Assembly: GCA_963277665.1 (NCBI GenBank)
Contig: OY728125.1
Location: 1,716,424,889-1,716,488,888 of the forward strand
Direction of reading: 5' to 3'
DNA length: 64,000 bases
From: Viscum album
Taxonomy: Eukaryota; Streptophyta; Magnoliopsida; Santalales; Viscaceae
Part shown: positions 10,441 through 22,936 of the stretch, piece by piece
Layout of the letters: the number at the start of each line of letters is the position of its first letter
Position numbering within the stretch: position 1 is the stretch's first letter
The notes under the pieces: model-generated
Told to the model about the DNA's origin: nothing
What the model saw: the letters and a program-made list of their open reading frames with translations, nothing else
The model's database searches: none
Made by a program: the position numbers and the translations under genes

Positions 10441-12179
10441 TGAAAGAGCGCTGTCGTGGGCGCCCTCAAATGATTAGTGTGATTTGGGGTGCTTAAGTGC
10501 AGCAGAGTGGCTGACCAAGGTCGTCTCTCAAAGGAGGAAGTGAATTTAACAACTTATTAGAGGTATTCTAAAAAATAAAATAAAATAGAATAGAATAAAA
10601 ACACTACTTTAAAGGATTGGGGTTTGTTGTAGTTTATGAATCTAGAAGAAGTTTGCTGGAAGAAGATTGTATAATTTTTTTTTGTTTTTAGTTTTGAAAT
10701 GAATTTCAATTTAAATGACACAACAAGAAGATGTTTTTTTAGAAATCTATTTAAAAAGCGTAATCGATCTAACTCTACCTATTCACTTTATTATTAATCA
10801 TTATCATTTAAATTAACATTCACTTAATTATGATCCCTTAATTTGTTAAATCCCGAACCCTACGAGAATTAACGTTACCACAAAGATGATGTGAATTTAA
10901 ACCTAGGCTAACTTTGGAACGTGCAATCGCAGCACCCTGCTTTGATTGATGTTCTAAGATTAGCTTATGATCAGTGGTAAATTAAGGCACATATCCATTC
11001 TGGAAATGAGGATGAATTGTGTTTAGGGATTATATTTGAACTCTACAAATTTATCCCGTGTGGTCTTGTATTACCGATTAAGATCGCGCTCTCACAATTT
11101 ACACAAAATCCCGACCTCGCGTGTTTTTGTGTTAATTGTTCAATTGCTTGCTTAGTTTCTTACAATTTAAAAACACAATTCATGGATCATATTAAGTGAA
11201 TTACAGTAGCCCATTTATTCAAAATAATTAAATGAAGAGGGTAGAATATAGATCGATTACTAAAAGACTACTCTTCCATGGGTGACGTAATCATCGTAGA
11301 AGCGTTTTGCATGTGCAAAGGTTTAAAATGGGTATAACCCAATAACGCTTCTACTCAAGAATTCCATCCCAATTAGGAAGATTAAGAGAAGAAGAAATTT
11401 AAACAAAACAGAAGAAAAGAGAAGAAATATAAGAAGAGCAATGAAGTTTATTACACAAATGAAAACATTACAAAATGAAGAAGAGAAGGAGGCTTCGATG
11501 AGGGGATCCTTGCTTCAAGAGCTACCCCTCTTACAATGGTTGGAGAATTTGGGTGAAACAAATTCTCCTCTGCCTACAATATCCCAATGCACGTCCCAAC
11601 CCCTCCAAATGAGAAAAACTCCAATTTATAGAGGGGAGGGGAGGAGAGGTTACAAGTGGTTTCAAGTGTGAATGTGGAAATTCGGCCAAATATTTTATGC
11701 CAACTTGCACCGCCCATTTGACCACCAAAACGCGTGAATTGGCCGGCCTTCCAGAAGGATTATTTGTGACACATCATGTCCCCGAGCTTTCATCAAAAGT
11801 TGGGCTCAATAGAAGCCCGTATGTAGAATATATGGCCCAAATACAGAACCTTCTCCATTCTGGCGAGCCCAGCCCAACTTTGACTTCATGACCCAATGTC
11901 AACAAACAATGAACTCTTTAGCTTTACTGTCCTGAATAAAAGTTGTAGATAATTAAGTTAGGAACACTGTTACAAAATTGAAAATTCAAATAATGAATAT
12001 AAAAATATTTATCTTCGAAATACTACAGTGCACTATTAAGGGTAAAACTGGAATTTTCACCAAATTTTCAAATGAATGATCAAATCCCAAATATTTTATA
12101 AATAAACATGTTTAACACAATGTGAGGAAATTATATCATTTATTATCAATAAAATATTCAATAAAATAGTGTTTCATCA
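10441..12179 (-). repeat. Athila LTR 1 (3' LTR of copy A), 1739 bp
   Basis: On the displayed strand it opens with TGAAAGAGCGCTG and closes with GTGTTTCATCA, giving TG...CA in both readings. The left edge touches TSD TCTAT and the right edge touches the polypurine tract. It carries a TATA box near 11623. The short open frames at 11017-11199 and 11441-11671 recur in the other LTRs and are not gene-like. Confidence 0.9.
11623..11631 (-). promoter_or_regulatory. Athila LTR 1 TATA box
   Basis: Read on the - strand, CTATAAATT lies in a pyrimidine-rich context (CCCTCCCCTCTATAAATTGG). The same box is kept in all three LTRs. An AATAAA-type poly(A) signal lies about 175 bp downstream, in GTAATAAAC near 11450. 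Confidence 0.6.
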
Positions 12180-12193
12180 ACTCCCCCACACTT
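12180..12193 (-). other. Polypurine tract of Athila copy A
   Basis: Read on the - strand, AAGTGTGGGGGAGT abuts the 3' LTR start (TGATGAAAC). It primes plus-strand synthesis. Two further copies of AAGTGTGGGGGA lie upstream in the element, at 12991-13002 and 13644-13655. Confidence 0.8.
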
Positions 12194-13772
12194 ACCCTTT
12201 TGCACACCTGGGCAAAACCTCATATCAAGTAAACATCAATATCAAATCAAAACCAATTTTAAAACACATATCTTTAAGATCAATCAATTTCACACCAAGA
12301 ATAAAAAAGATATCATGCCTCATAAAAAACCTTATTTCAAGTTCTCCATTTATATCATTCAATATATTTCCACTTCATTTATCCACCCATGCACAAAACA
12401 CTTACCTTGCTTGAATTTTCTCTCATCACTCAAATATCAATTTTTTTTGCAATGTCTTTCTCATCCAAACTCATACAAGGGTCACCATAGGCTTGATAGA
12501 TTCCTACATCGCTACCCGATGTGAGTCAAGGAAATATGTTTATCATGAGGATTTTTCAGGGTTGTTCTGTGGCTTTCGGTTGGTAGGATTAAGATGTGAA
12601 AAACTCTGAGGCTGAATGAGGAGGGCTTGACTCTTTTGAAGCAAAATTGCATTAATCTAATTTTCACTTAAATATGGTCTTCTCTTCAATCCCCATAGTA
12701 TCAATTCATCTCCATCATCATGAAAAGTCATGAATGGTTTACACCATTCATCATTTCAGCATAAAAAATGTCAATCTTCTCAAACATGATTTTCTTGAAA
12801 GCTCCAGATGGGCACAGCTTTCCACCTCAATTAGGAGCTCCAGAAAAGGCACAGCTTCACTTGTCATGAAAGCTCCAGAAAAGGCACAACTTTCAATATA
12901 ATGACTTTCTTTAGCAGCAAACACATCTCTTCAGAATTTAATTTTCCACCCAAAGTATCACAGAATGTGGTGGCAAAACCCAAGACAACTTCCCCCACAC
13001 TTAAGCTCAACTAGATTATGCAATTTCACTTCAAGAGTTGGTTGGATAGGGAAAATTGGCTTGTAATGTAGCTTAACCTAACAGGTTGTGCATGGCTTCT
13101 AAGGACTACAAGGATTAAATATTCAAGGTAGGCCATTATAACAAAGGATTCTTTGAAATAGGGGTTTTAATACCAAACAAATGCCTCAATCATTTAAACA
13201 CAAGTACCTCAAACCCTCAAGTTTTGACAGGAATAGATCAAATTCTGGTTAAATCAAGTATGGTTTGGTTCTCTCAAGAAGTGAGGTGAATGTAAAGAAT
13301 ATGAAAATAATGGTTCAGAAGCCTCACAGGAAAGTGATTTCAAATTTAAAGACAGTGAGATGTGGCATGGGATTCAAAATTCGGTGTACTTTCCATGAAA
13401 TTACTAAATATTTGAACTTGAAACAAAGTCATTTCAGCATTCATTTAAGCTTAGTTTCAAGGGGTAAATTGTTTCACTTATTGATATGTATTTAAAAATG
13501 GTGATGAGAATCATTTCAGCTCAAAAGTTTCAAAAACACACAGAAAATTGTAAAATAAACACACAAATTTTGAAAAACACACAATTTGTTTTTTGGTTTT
13601 TTTTAACAGGAAAACAATTGAAATTACTAAACAAAAGGTTCCCTCCCCCACACTTAAAATATTGCATTGTCCTCAATGTGAACCCATGAGATGATATATG
13701 CACATGAAATGCAGAATTTTTAAATAGGACAAATAATATAAAAGTGAAAGGGTTAGGAACAGCCTGATGTGA
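12194..13772 (-). other. Post-pol non-coding region of Athila copy A
   Basis: About 1.6 kb lies between the integrase stop and the 3' LTR. In Athila relatives this place can hold an env-like frame, but none is readable here on the - strand, and copy B has the same region equally closed. It holds two extra polypurine-like motifs and three copies of a GAAAGCTCCAGAAAAGGCACA-like unit near 12797-12893. Plus-strand open frames such as 13265-13495 are shared with copy B only because the DNA is nearly identical. Confidence 0.65.
12797..12893. repeat. Short AGCTCC-GGCACA repeats, copy A
   Basis: Three imperfect units of AAGCTCCAGA(AAA/T)GGCACA occur in under 100 bp, with CTTTC/GAAAG ends that could pair into small hairpins. 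The same cluster is at about 21968-22064 in copy B. Confidence 0.5.
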
Positions 13773-15254
13773 TCAAGTGATGATGGGGTCATGCAGTGTG
13801 ATAAAATCCACTACATCAGTAGGATGTCCCTCAATGTATCTCTTCAAACGTTGCCCATTGACTGTAAAGCTCCTTCCAGTGTCCTCTTGTGTGATCTCCA
13901 CTGCACCATAAGGAAAAACATTAGACACAATATAAGGACCTAACCATCTGGAACGCAACTTACCAAGCATCAACTTCAGTCGTGAACTATAGAGAAGGAC
14001 TTTCTCTCCAACATGAAACTCCCTTTTTTGGATCATTTTGTCATGAGCTGCTTTTGATCTTTCCTTGTAGAGCCTTGAGTTCTCATATGATGACTGGCGA
14101 ATCTCCTCAAGCTCTTGAATTTGCAACTTCCTTTGAATTCCAGCTTGGGCCAATTCCATGTTGCATTTATTTATAGCCCAATATGCCCGATGCTCGACTT
14201 CCATTGGGATATGACATGCTTTACCAAAAACAATCCGAAATGGGGACATACCAATGGGGGTCTTGTATGCTGTCCTATAAGCCCACAATGCATCATCCAA
14301 GAGCTTGCTCCAATCCTTCCTATTTGGCTGCACGGTTTTCTCCAAGATTTGTTTCAACTCACGATTTGAAACCTCATCCTGGCCATTTGTTTGGGGGTGG
14401 TATGGTGTTGATGTTTTGTGTGTCACCCCATACTTTCGAAGGAGGGAAGAAAAATTCCTATTGCAAAAGTGTGTCCCTTGGTCACTGCTGATGGCCTTTG
14501 GTACTCCAAACCTGCAAAAAATTTGTGCTTTGACAAAGTCCACAACAACATGAGAATCGTCAGTCCTGGTGGCCTTGGCCTCCACCCATTTACTCACATA
14601 ATCAACAGCAACCAAAATGTACAAAAATCCAAATGAACTAGGAAAAGGACCCATAAATTCGATGCCCCATACATCAAAAATCTCACAAAATAGTATGGGT
14701 TGTTGGGGCATCTCATGTCTCCTAGAAATGTTCCCAGTGTGTTGGCAATGAGAGCATGACTTACAAAACACATGGGCATCATGGAATAATCTAGGCCAAT
14801 ATAATCCAGAGTCCAAAACTTTCCTAGCTGTCCGTTGGGGTCCAAAGTGTCCACCACATGCAAGTGTATGACAGAAATGCAAAACAGACTCAAACTCATG
14901 ATCGGGAACACACCTCCTAATGACTTGGTCACTACACATGCGCCAGAGGTAAGGATCATCCCACACATAAAACCTGGACTCACTTTTTAATTTTTGGACT
15001 TGATGTTTCTTTAAATTTGCAGGGATTTCAGAAGCAGCAAGGTAGTTAACTAAATCAGTATACCAAGGATGCGTACCTGAGATGGTATAGAGATGCTCAT
15101 CAGGGAAAGTGTCCCGAAGTGGTACCTGATCCAAGGTGTCATCCTCTAGTGTGTGAGTAAGCCTAATCATGTGGTCTGCCACCAAATTCTCTGACCCCTT
15201 CTTGTCCTTTATCTCAAGGTCAAACTCTTGAAGAAGGATCATCCAACGGATAAG
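13773..15254 (-). pseudogene. Athila copy A integrase (with the end of RNase H)
   Basis: This open stretch runs from just after a stop at 15255-15257 to the terminal stop at 13773-13775. It covers the tether after RNase H ([20 protein letters not shown]), the HHCC zinc region ([13 protein letters not shown] then CKSCSHC), the catalytic core, and the C-terminal region ending HDPIIT. The core has D and E at the second and third catalytic places ([20 protein letters not shown]). The first aspartate is replaced by glutamate (WGIEFMGPF, codon at 14658-14660); copy B keeps WGID. Integrase inserts the element cDNA. This copy is cut off from gag-pol by upstream stops, so it is inactive as it stands. 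Confidence 0.85.
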
Positions 15255-15566
15255 TCATGGCTTTGCATCTGGCTTCTTTAGGAGGTACCTCAAAGCTGCA
15301 TGGTCAGAAAAAACAACTACTTTAGAGCCCAATAAATATGAACGGAATTTATCTAAAGCAAATATGACAGCAAGAAACTCCTTTTCTGTGGTAGTGTAGT
15401 TTGATTGGGCTGAATCTAGTGTCCTCGATGCATAGGCGATCACATGTGAACGCCCCTCCACCCTCTGAGATAAGACAGCTCCAACCGCGAAGTTGGAGGC
15501 GTCACACATAAGCTCAAATGGAAGGTCCCACCGTGGGGCTATATGATAGGTGGAGTGGTCAGACAC
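15255..15566 (-). pseudogene. Athila copy A RNase H fragment
   Basis: RNase H removes the RNA strand during reverse transcription. The segment has the first catalytic aspartate ([13 protein letters not shown]), the glutamate region ([14 protein letters not shown]) and the third acidic place ([11 protein letters not shown]). It lies one frame off the reverse transcriptase because one G is missing in the run at 15535-15538 (four G against five in copy B). It ends at TGA 15255-15257, where copy B reads arginine (CGA), so a C-to-T change made the stop. Confidence 0.85.
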
Positions 15567-16447
15567 TTCTTTATCCCATCAAAGGAAGTCCTACAAGAAT
15601 CATCAAACACAAATTCAGAATCTTTTTGAAGTAATCGTGACATAGGAAGAGCGATCTTACTAAAATCTTTGATGAAGCGCCGATAAAATCCTGCATGCCC
15701 TAGGAAAGATCTAACATCACGCACACATGAAGGATAGGGTAAGGATGAAATAATTTCTACTTTAGATCTATCAACCTCTATCCCATGTTTTGACACCAAA
15801 TGCCCTAAGACAATGCCATGCTCTACCATAAAATGACACTTTTCAAAGTTCAGGACCAGATTCTTCTCAATAAAATGATTCAACACATTTCCCAAACTAC
15901 TTAGACATTCATCAAATGAAGACCAATACACTGTAAAATCATCCATAAATACCTCCATGCAGGTCTTAATAAAATCAGAAAAAATACTCACCATACATCT
16001 CTGGAAGGTACCTGGGGCGTTGCAAAGTCCAAATGGCATCCTCCGGTAGGCAAATGTGCCAAAGGGACAGGTGAATTTAGTATTCTCCTGATCCTCTGGA
16101 GCTATAGGAACCTGAAAATATCCAGAAAATCCATCCAAGAAGCAATAGTGTGTTTTCCCAGCTAGTCTATCGAGCATTTGATCAATAAATGGGAGGGGGA
16201 AATGGTCCTTGCGAGTGGTCTGATTTAGTTTCCAATAATCAATACACACACACCAACTGTTTTGCACCATCATTGGAACTAAATCATCTTTCTCATTTTT
16301 AACAACAGTAAAGCCAGTTTTCTTAGGCACAACCTGAATTGGACTTACCCACTGTGAATCTGAAATGGGAAAGATTATACCTGCCTCGGGCAATTTCTCA
16401 ACTTCCTTTTTAACAACTTCCAGGAGGGTGGGATTGAGTCTCCTTTA
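15535..16447 (-). pseudogene. Athila copy A reverse transcriptase
   Basis: This is the polymerase domain of the gag-pol polyprotein. From the stop at 16445-16447 (TAA where copy B reads CAA) it shows the [13 protein letters not shown] segment, the [20 protein letters not shown] region (the expected YRKLN is changed to YWKLN), the [12 protein letters not shown] and [16 protein letters not shown] segments, and the catalytic box FMDDF at 15935-15949. It is followed by the thumb and connection region ([22 protein letters not shown]). The frame is lost at the 1-base deletion at 15535-15538. The catalytic aspartates are kept, so the copy died by truncation. Confidence 0.88.
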
Positions 16448-19189
16448 TGGTTGTCTCACCGGTTTAGCCCCATCCTCCAAGAGAATCCTATGCATGCAAA
16501 TGGAGGGGCTAATACCTGATATGTCAGCCAAGGTCCACCCAATCGGCCTGATGTTCTCCCTCAAAATATTCAAAAGCCTTTCTTCATGTTCAAAAGGGAG
16601 ATTGTTAGAAATGATAACAGGTAATCTCTCACCACTCAACAAGTATGAGTATTTCAGATTTGGTGGCAATGGCTTGAGTTCTAATGAAGGAGGGTGTAGT
16701 ATGGATGGAGACATTGAAGGAACTGAAATATGTGCACAAAGAGCATCAGTATCAGAATAGACATCATCAAAATCATAGAATAAAGCATCAAATCCATCAG
16801 CATACTCAACAGCCATTTCATAATCAGAGTGAACATGATCAAAATCAGAATATGAATCCACATCAAAATCAAATTTTAGAGAGTCTTGTTCATTAGAAAC
16901 AGGTGTGAAAGTTCTCTTAGTCATTAAACCAGAACCAATACTCATAATCTCCCTAAGCATAGGACAATCCAATTCCATGATGTTTTTACTTGGTGGTTCA
17001 AAATGGGAGATAACAAAAGCAGAATGGTCCTCTCTGGGGTACTTCATGGAATCCATAACATTAAATATCACAACTTCATCTCCAAACTCCATGGAAAGTG
17101 TACCCTCATTGACATTTATGATAGTTTTTGCAGTTTTTAGGAAGGGTCTACCTAAGATAATGGGGGCATGAGAACTTACCTGATCATCCTCCATGTTAGG
17201 AACATAGAAATCCGCTGGAAAGATCATGTCTCTTACCCGGACAAGTACATCCTCAAGGACTCCTGCTGGATATGCCGTAGATCTATTCCCCAATTACACC
17301 ACTACTCTTGTTGGCTTCAACTCACCAACCTGCAAGGAAGAGAATACAGAGTGAGGCATCACATTTATTGAAGCTCCTAAATCACAAAGAGCATCAGAGA
17401 AATGCAACTCCCCTATGGTACATGGGATGGTGAATGTCCCGGGATCCTTGCACTTTGTTGGCATTTCTAGAGTTGGTGTAATGAGTGCCGACACATTCCT
17501 TCCAAGTTTGATCCCCTCATTTCCCTTGAGCCCTCTTCGATTGGTACAAAGTTCTTTTAAGAATTTCGCATACCTTGGAATTTGCTTAATGGCTTCAAGT
17601 AGAGGAATGTTGATCTCCACACGCTTGAATGTGTACAAAACCTCCTTTTGCTTTGCTTCTTCATCCATCTTATTGGTTTGAACAACCCTGTTTGGAAAAG
17701 GAAGGGGTTTAGGAGGAACATCATCAATCTTTTTCTTACCTTTATCGTTCTCCTTGGATTGCTCATCAGTTGGTATGGAATGCGGCTTCTCTGAAGTTGA
17801 GGTGAATCCCGGTGGAATGGTAGGTGCAGATGTATCGTTCATTTGATTCCCACTTCTCAATGTGATGGCACTAACATTCCCCTTTGGATTTGGAGTGGGT
17901 TGGGAAGGTAGATTTCCAGAATTCTTACTCACAAGTTCATGGAGGGCGGTGGCAATCTGACTCATTTGAGTCTTCAACTCTCTCAGCTCCGAACCTTGAC
18001 TCTTCAGCTCATTCTGTTGATTAAGAACAATTTGTTTCAAAAGATCATCAGTGTTAGAGTCTACCTTGTGTTGGATATTCCCTTGTTGCTGACTTGTTGA
18101 TGTTTGAGCTTCAAATCTCCTTTGGGGTTGTTGGAAACCCTGCTGGTAAGGCGGAGGCTGCTGGAAGTTTTGTTGAAAAGGGGGCCTTTGTTGTTGTCCA
18201 GAGCCATACCTCATGTCCGCTAGATCTTTCCACCCTTGGTTGTATGTTGGATCAAACTTCTTTTGGGGATATGGTTGTTGTTGTTGCTGCTGAAATGGTC
18301 TCCCAGGGAACACTGCTGCACAATCTTCTGTTTCTTGGAGTTGTGGGCAACAGTCAGTTGGGTGGCTTGTCTCAGTGCAAATACCACAAGGCCTTGAAGG
18401 AGGGGGTTGGGATTTCTTTTGAGCCAATGCAATCTGCCTCACCATAGTTGTCAATTCTTCTAACTTAGTATCAATCAAATGACTTTCAAGAGAAAAAGGA
18501 CTTACCTGATGTACTCCCCTGACATGTGGTGTACCTCTATCACCAAATTGTTGGGAGTTTTGGGCCATCTTGTCGATCAACGCACGTGCAGCTACAGGTG
18601 TCTTGTCCACCAATGCTCCTCCAGCCGCAGCATCTACCATGCTTCTCTCCATAGGTGTGAGTCCTTCATAGAAGTAATGAATGAGTAGTTGCTCACTGAT
18701 TTGGTGATGTGGGCAGCTTGCACACAACTTCTTGAATCTCTCCCAATACTCATACATTGACTCCCCTTGGGCTTGCTTGATCCCCGATATCTCCTTTCGA
18801 ATGGATGTGGTCCTTGATGCTGGAAAAAATCTCTGCAAGAAAAGACATTTCAAATCGTTCCAACAAGTTACATCTTCGGGTTGTAAATAATACATCCAAT
18901 CTTTCGCAGCTCCATCAAGTGAGAATGGGAATGCTCTTAGTCTGATTTGATCTTCAGAGACATTTCTAGGTTTTAGGGTTGAGCAAACCACATTAAATTC
19001 TTTCAAATGTTTATTGGGATCCTCACCAGAGAGGCCATGAAACTTTGGAAGTAAGTGAATTAACCCAGATTTCAGTTCGAAGTCCGATTCGAGATTTGGG
19101 TATGCAATACAATTTGGTTGACAGTTAATATCAGGTGCAGCCAATTCTCGAATGGTTCTATTAAGTTCATTTCCATTGTTTCCAGCCAT
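16448..19189 (-). pseudogene. Athila copy A gag and protease
   Basis: The frame starts at ATG 19189 (MAGNNGNELNRT). Gag shows the retrotransposon capsid domain (roughly residues 50-200; HLKEFNVVCSTLKP, AKDWMYYL, YEYWERFKKLCASCPHH), a CCHC zinc knuckle CGICTETSHPTDCC, and a glutamine-rich spacer. A coiled-coil-like stretch follows (ELKSQGSELRELKTQMSQ), then the retropepsin with active site ALCDLGAS near 17370-17395. A stop (TAA, 17294-17296, CAA in copy B) splits protease after about residue 631. Gag, protease and pol are in one frame in this family, with no recoding signal needed. Confidence 0.88.
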
Positions 19190-19585
19190 TGGTTCTTGTT
19201 TTATGGTTTAATTTGAATTGCTTCCAATTTCAATGTTCTGATATTGGAGTAATTCTCTAACTGGTTGAATGTTGAAACTTCCTGTAGATTGAGAATGTCT
19301 GATTCGTGCCCTAAGGCTACGTTCAATCTCAGGGTCAAGATCTAAGAGATCTTCGAGATTAGTTCATGTCATCAATCAATGAAAGATGAAAAGAAGGAAT
19401 GTGGACCATAGTAAAATAAAAATTAGAAGTTTGAGTTGATGGTCCAAAAAGAAGTAGAAAGAGATAAAAGAAGAAAAAGAAAGAAAAAAAATCAGATTGG
19501 GTAAAGACGGAAGAAAGAAGAGAGGAAGAGAATTAAAATGTAAAATAAAATAAATACCTCTAATTGGTTGAAATAATTACTTGCC
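19190..19585 (-). other. 5' leader of Athila copy A
   Basis: Non-coding leader between the primer-binding site and the gag ATG. It includes a purine-rich run on the displayed strand near 19470-19530. No gene is seen. Confidence 0.7.
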
Positions 19586-19603
19586 TCCCCGGCAACGGCG
19601 CCA
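19586..19603 (-). other. Primer-binding site (tRNA-Asp) of Athila copy A
   Basis: Read on the - strand, TGGCGCCGTTGCCGGGGA starts 3 nt after the end of the 5' LTR. This site is typical of Athila and complementary to the tRNA-Asp 3' end. Copy A keeps the usual sequence exactly. Confidence 0.88.
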
Positions 19604-19606
19604 ATT

Positions 19607-21347
19607 TGAAAGAGCGCTGTCGTGGGCGCCCTCAAATGATTAGTGTGATTTGGGGTACTTAAGTGCAGCAGAGTGGCTGACCAAGGTCGTCTCTCAAAGG
19701 AGGAAGTGAATTTAACAACTTATTAGAGGTATTCTAAAAAATAAAATAAAATATAATAGAATAAAAACACTACTTTAAAGGATTGGGGTTTGTTGTAGTT
19801 TATGAATCTAGAAGAAGTTTGCTGGAAGAAGATTGTATAATTTGTTTTTTTGTTTTTAGTTTTGAAATGAATTTCAATTTAAATGACACAACAAGAAGAT
19901 GTTTTTTTAGAAATCTATTTAAAAAGCGTAATCGATCTAACTCTACCTCTTCACTTTATTATTAATCATTATCATTTAAATTAACATTCACTTAATTATG
20001 ATCCCTTAATTTGTTAAATCCCGAACCCTACGAGAATTAACGTTACCACAAAGATGATGTGAATTTAAACCTAGGCTAACTTTGGAACGTGCAATCGCAG
20101 CACCCTGCTTTGATTGATGTTCTAAGATTATCTTATGATCAGTGGTAAATTAAGGCACATATCCATTCTGGAAATGAGGATGAATTGTGTTTAGGGATTA
20201 TATTTGAACTCTACAAATTTATCCCATGTGGTCTTGTATTACCGATTAAGATCGCGCTCTCACAATTTACACAAAATCCCGACCTCGCGTGTTTTTGTGT
20301 TAATTGTTCAATTGCTTGCTTAGTTTCTTACAATTTAAAAACACAATTCATGGATCATATTAAGTGAATTACAGTAGCCCATTGATTCAAAATAATTAAA
20401 TGAAGAGGGTAGAAGATAGATCGATTACTAAAAGACTACTCTTCCATGGGTGGCGTAATCATCGTAGAAGCGTTTTGCATGTGCAAAGGTTTAAAATGGG
20501 TATAACCCAATAACGCTTCTACTCAAGAATTCCATCCCAATTAGGAAGATTAAGAGAAGAAGAAATTTAAACAAAACAGAGGAAAAGAGAAGAAATATAA
20601 GAAGAGCAATGAAGTTTATTACACAAATGAAACATTACAAAATGAAGAAGAGAAGGAGGCTTCGATGAGGGGATCCTTGCTTCAAGAGCTACCACTCTTA
20701 CAATGGTTGGAGAATTTGGGTGAAACAAATTCTCATCTGCCTCCAATATCCCAATGCACGTCCCAACCCCTACAAATGAGAAAAACTCCATTTTATAGAG
20801 GGGAGGGGAGGAGAGGTTACAAGTGGTTTCAAGTGTGAATGTGGAAATTCGGCCAAATATTTTATGCCAACTTGCACCGCCCATATGACCACCAAAACTC
20901 GTGAATTAGCCGGCCTTCCAGAAGGATTATTTGTGACAAATCATGTCCCCGAGCTTTCATCAAAATTTGGGCGCAATCCAAGCCCGTATGTAGAATATAT
21001 GGCCCAAATACAGAACCTTCTCCATTCTGGCGAGCCCATCCCAACTTTGACTTCATGACCCAATGTCAACAACCAAATGAACTCTTTAGCTTTAGTGTCC
21101 TGAATAAAGGTTGTAGATAATTAAGTTAGAAACACTGTTACAAAATTTCAAATTCAAATAATGAATATAAAAATATTTATCTTTGAAATACTACAGTGCA
21201 CTATTAAGGGTAAAACTGGAATTTTCACCAAATTTTCAAATGAATGATCAAATCCCAAATATTTTATAAATAAACATGTTTAACACAATGTGAGGAAATT
21301 ATATCATTTATTATCAATAAAATATTCAATAAAATAGTGTTTTATCA
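19607..21347 (-). repeat. Athila LTR 2 (shared: 5' LTR of A, 3' LTR of B), 1741 bp
   Basis: The left edge follows the copy A primer-binding site with a 3-nt spacer. The right edge abuts the copy B polypurine tract. It therefore serves both copies, and there is no TSD or other sequence between them. It differs from LTR 1 and LTR 3 at a few positions per hundred by eye. Confidence 0.9.
20791..20798 (-). promoter_or_regulatory. Athila LTR 2 TATA box
   Basis: CTATAAAA on the - strand, in the same pyrimidine-rich context as the box in LTR 1. Confidence 0.55.
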
Positions 21348-21361
21348 ACTCCCCCACACTT
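21348..21361 (-). other. Polypurine tract of Athila copy B
   Basis: AAGTGTGGGGGAGT on the - strand, directly against the central LTR. Further copies of AAGTGTGGGGGA lie at 22161-22172 and 22808-22819. Confidence 0.8.
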
Positions 21362-22936
21362 ACCCTTTTGCACACCTGGGCAAAACCTCATATCAAGTAA
21401 ACATCAATATCAAATCAAAACCAATTTTAAAACACATATCTTTAAGATCAATCAATTTCACACCAAGAATAAAAAAGATATCATGCCTCATAAAAAACCT
21501 TATTTCAAGTTCTCCATTTATATCATTCAATATATTTCCACTTCATTTATCCACCCATGCACAAAACACTTACCTTGCTTGAATTTTCTCTCATCACTCA
21601 AATATCAATTTTTTTTTTGCAATGTCTTTCTCATCCAAACTCATACAAGGGTCACCATAGGCTTGATAGATTCCTACATCGCTACCCGATGTGAGTCAAG
21701 GACATATGTTTATCATGAGGATTTTTTAGGGTTGTTCTGTGGCTTTCGGTTGGTAGGATTAAGATGTGAAAAACTCTGAGGCTGAATGAGGAGGGCTTGA
21801 CTCTTTTGAAGCAAAATTGCATTAATCTAATTTTCACTTAAATATGGTCTTCTCTTCAATCCCCATAGTATCAATTCAGCTCCATAATCATGAAAAGTCA
21901 TAAAAGGTTTACACCATTCATCATTTCAGCATAAAAAATGTCAATCTTCTCAAACATGATTTTCTTGAAAGCTCCAGATGGGCACAGCTTTCCACCTCAA
22001 TTAGAAGCTCCAGAAAAGGCACAACTTCACTTGTCATGAAAGCTCCAGAAAAGGCACAACTTTCAATATAATGACTTTCTTTAGCAGCAAACACATCTCT
22101 TCAGAATTTAATTTTCCCCCCAAAGTTTCACAGAATGTGGTGGCAAAACCCAAGACAACTTCCCCCACACTTAAGCTCAACTAGATTATGCAATTTCACT
22201 TCAAGAGTTGGTTGGATAAAGAAAATTGGCTTGTAATGTGGCTTAACCTAACAGGTTGTGCATGGCTTCTAAGGGCTACAAGGATTAAATATTCAAGGTA
22301 GGCCATTATAACAAAGGATTCTTTGAAATAGGGGTTTTAATACCAAACAAATGCCTCAATCATTTAAACACAAGTAACTCAAACCCTCAAGTTTTGACAG
22401 GAATAGATCAAATTCTGGTTAAATCAAGTATGGTTTGGTTCTCTCAAGAAGTGAGGTGAATGTAAAGAATATGAAAATAATGGTTCAGAAGCCTCACATG
22501 AAAGTGATTTCAAATTTAAAGACAGTGAGATGTGGCATGGGATTCAAAATTCGGTGTACTTTCCATGAAATTACTAAATATTTGAACTTGAAACAAAGTC
22601 ATTTCAGCATTCATTTAAGCTTAGTTTCAAGGGGTAAATTGTTTCACTTATTTATATGGATTTAAAAATGGTGATGAGAATCATTTCAGCTCAAAAGTTT
22701 CAAAAACACACAGAAAATTGTAAAATAAACACACCAATTTTGAAAAACACACAATTTGTTTTTTGGTTTTTTGAAAACAATTGAAATTACTAAACTAAAA
22801 GGTTCCCTCCCCCACACTTAAAATATTGCATTGTCCTCAATGTGAACCCATGAGATGATATATGCACATGAAATGCAGAATTTTTAAATAGGACAAATAA
22901 TATAAAAGTGAAAGGGTTAGGAACCGCCTGATGTGA
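21362..22936 (-). other. Post-pol non-coding region of Athila copy B
   Basis: This is the counterpart of 12194-13772 and nearly identical to it. No env-like or other frame can be read on the - strand. It carries two internal polypurine-like motifs and the AGCTCC-GGCACA repeats near 21968-22064. Confidence 0.65.

Noticed and set aside
11017..11671. Small open frames kept in all three Athila LTRs (also 20185-20367, 29350-29532, 29775-30005)
   Set aside because: They lie antisense to the element and are shared because the LTRs are nearly identical. No coding pattern is seen.
12169..13689. Env-like gene in the Athila post-pol region
   Set aside because: Known in some Athila elements, but no long coding-strand frame, signal peptide or membrane segment can be read in either copy.
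14594..14983. 129-codon open frame on - inside the integrase region (also 23758-24147)
   Set aside because: It overlaps the integrase in another frame of the same strand; the integrase frame carries the family motifs.
18094..18447. 117-codon + strand open frame, also at 27259-27612
   Set aside because: It is antisense to the glutamine-rich gag segment in both copies and has no features of its own.
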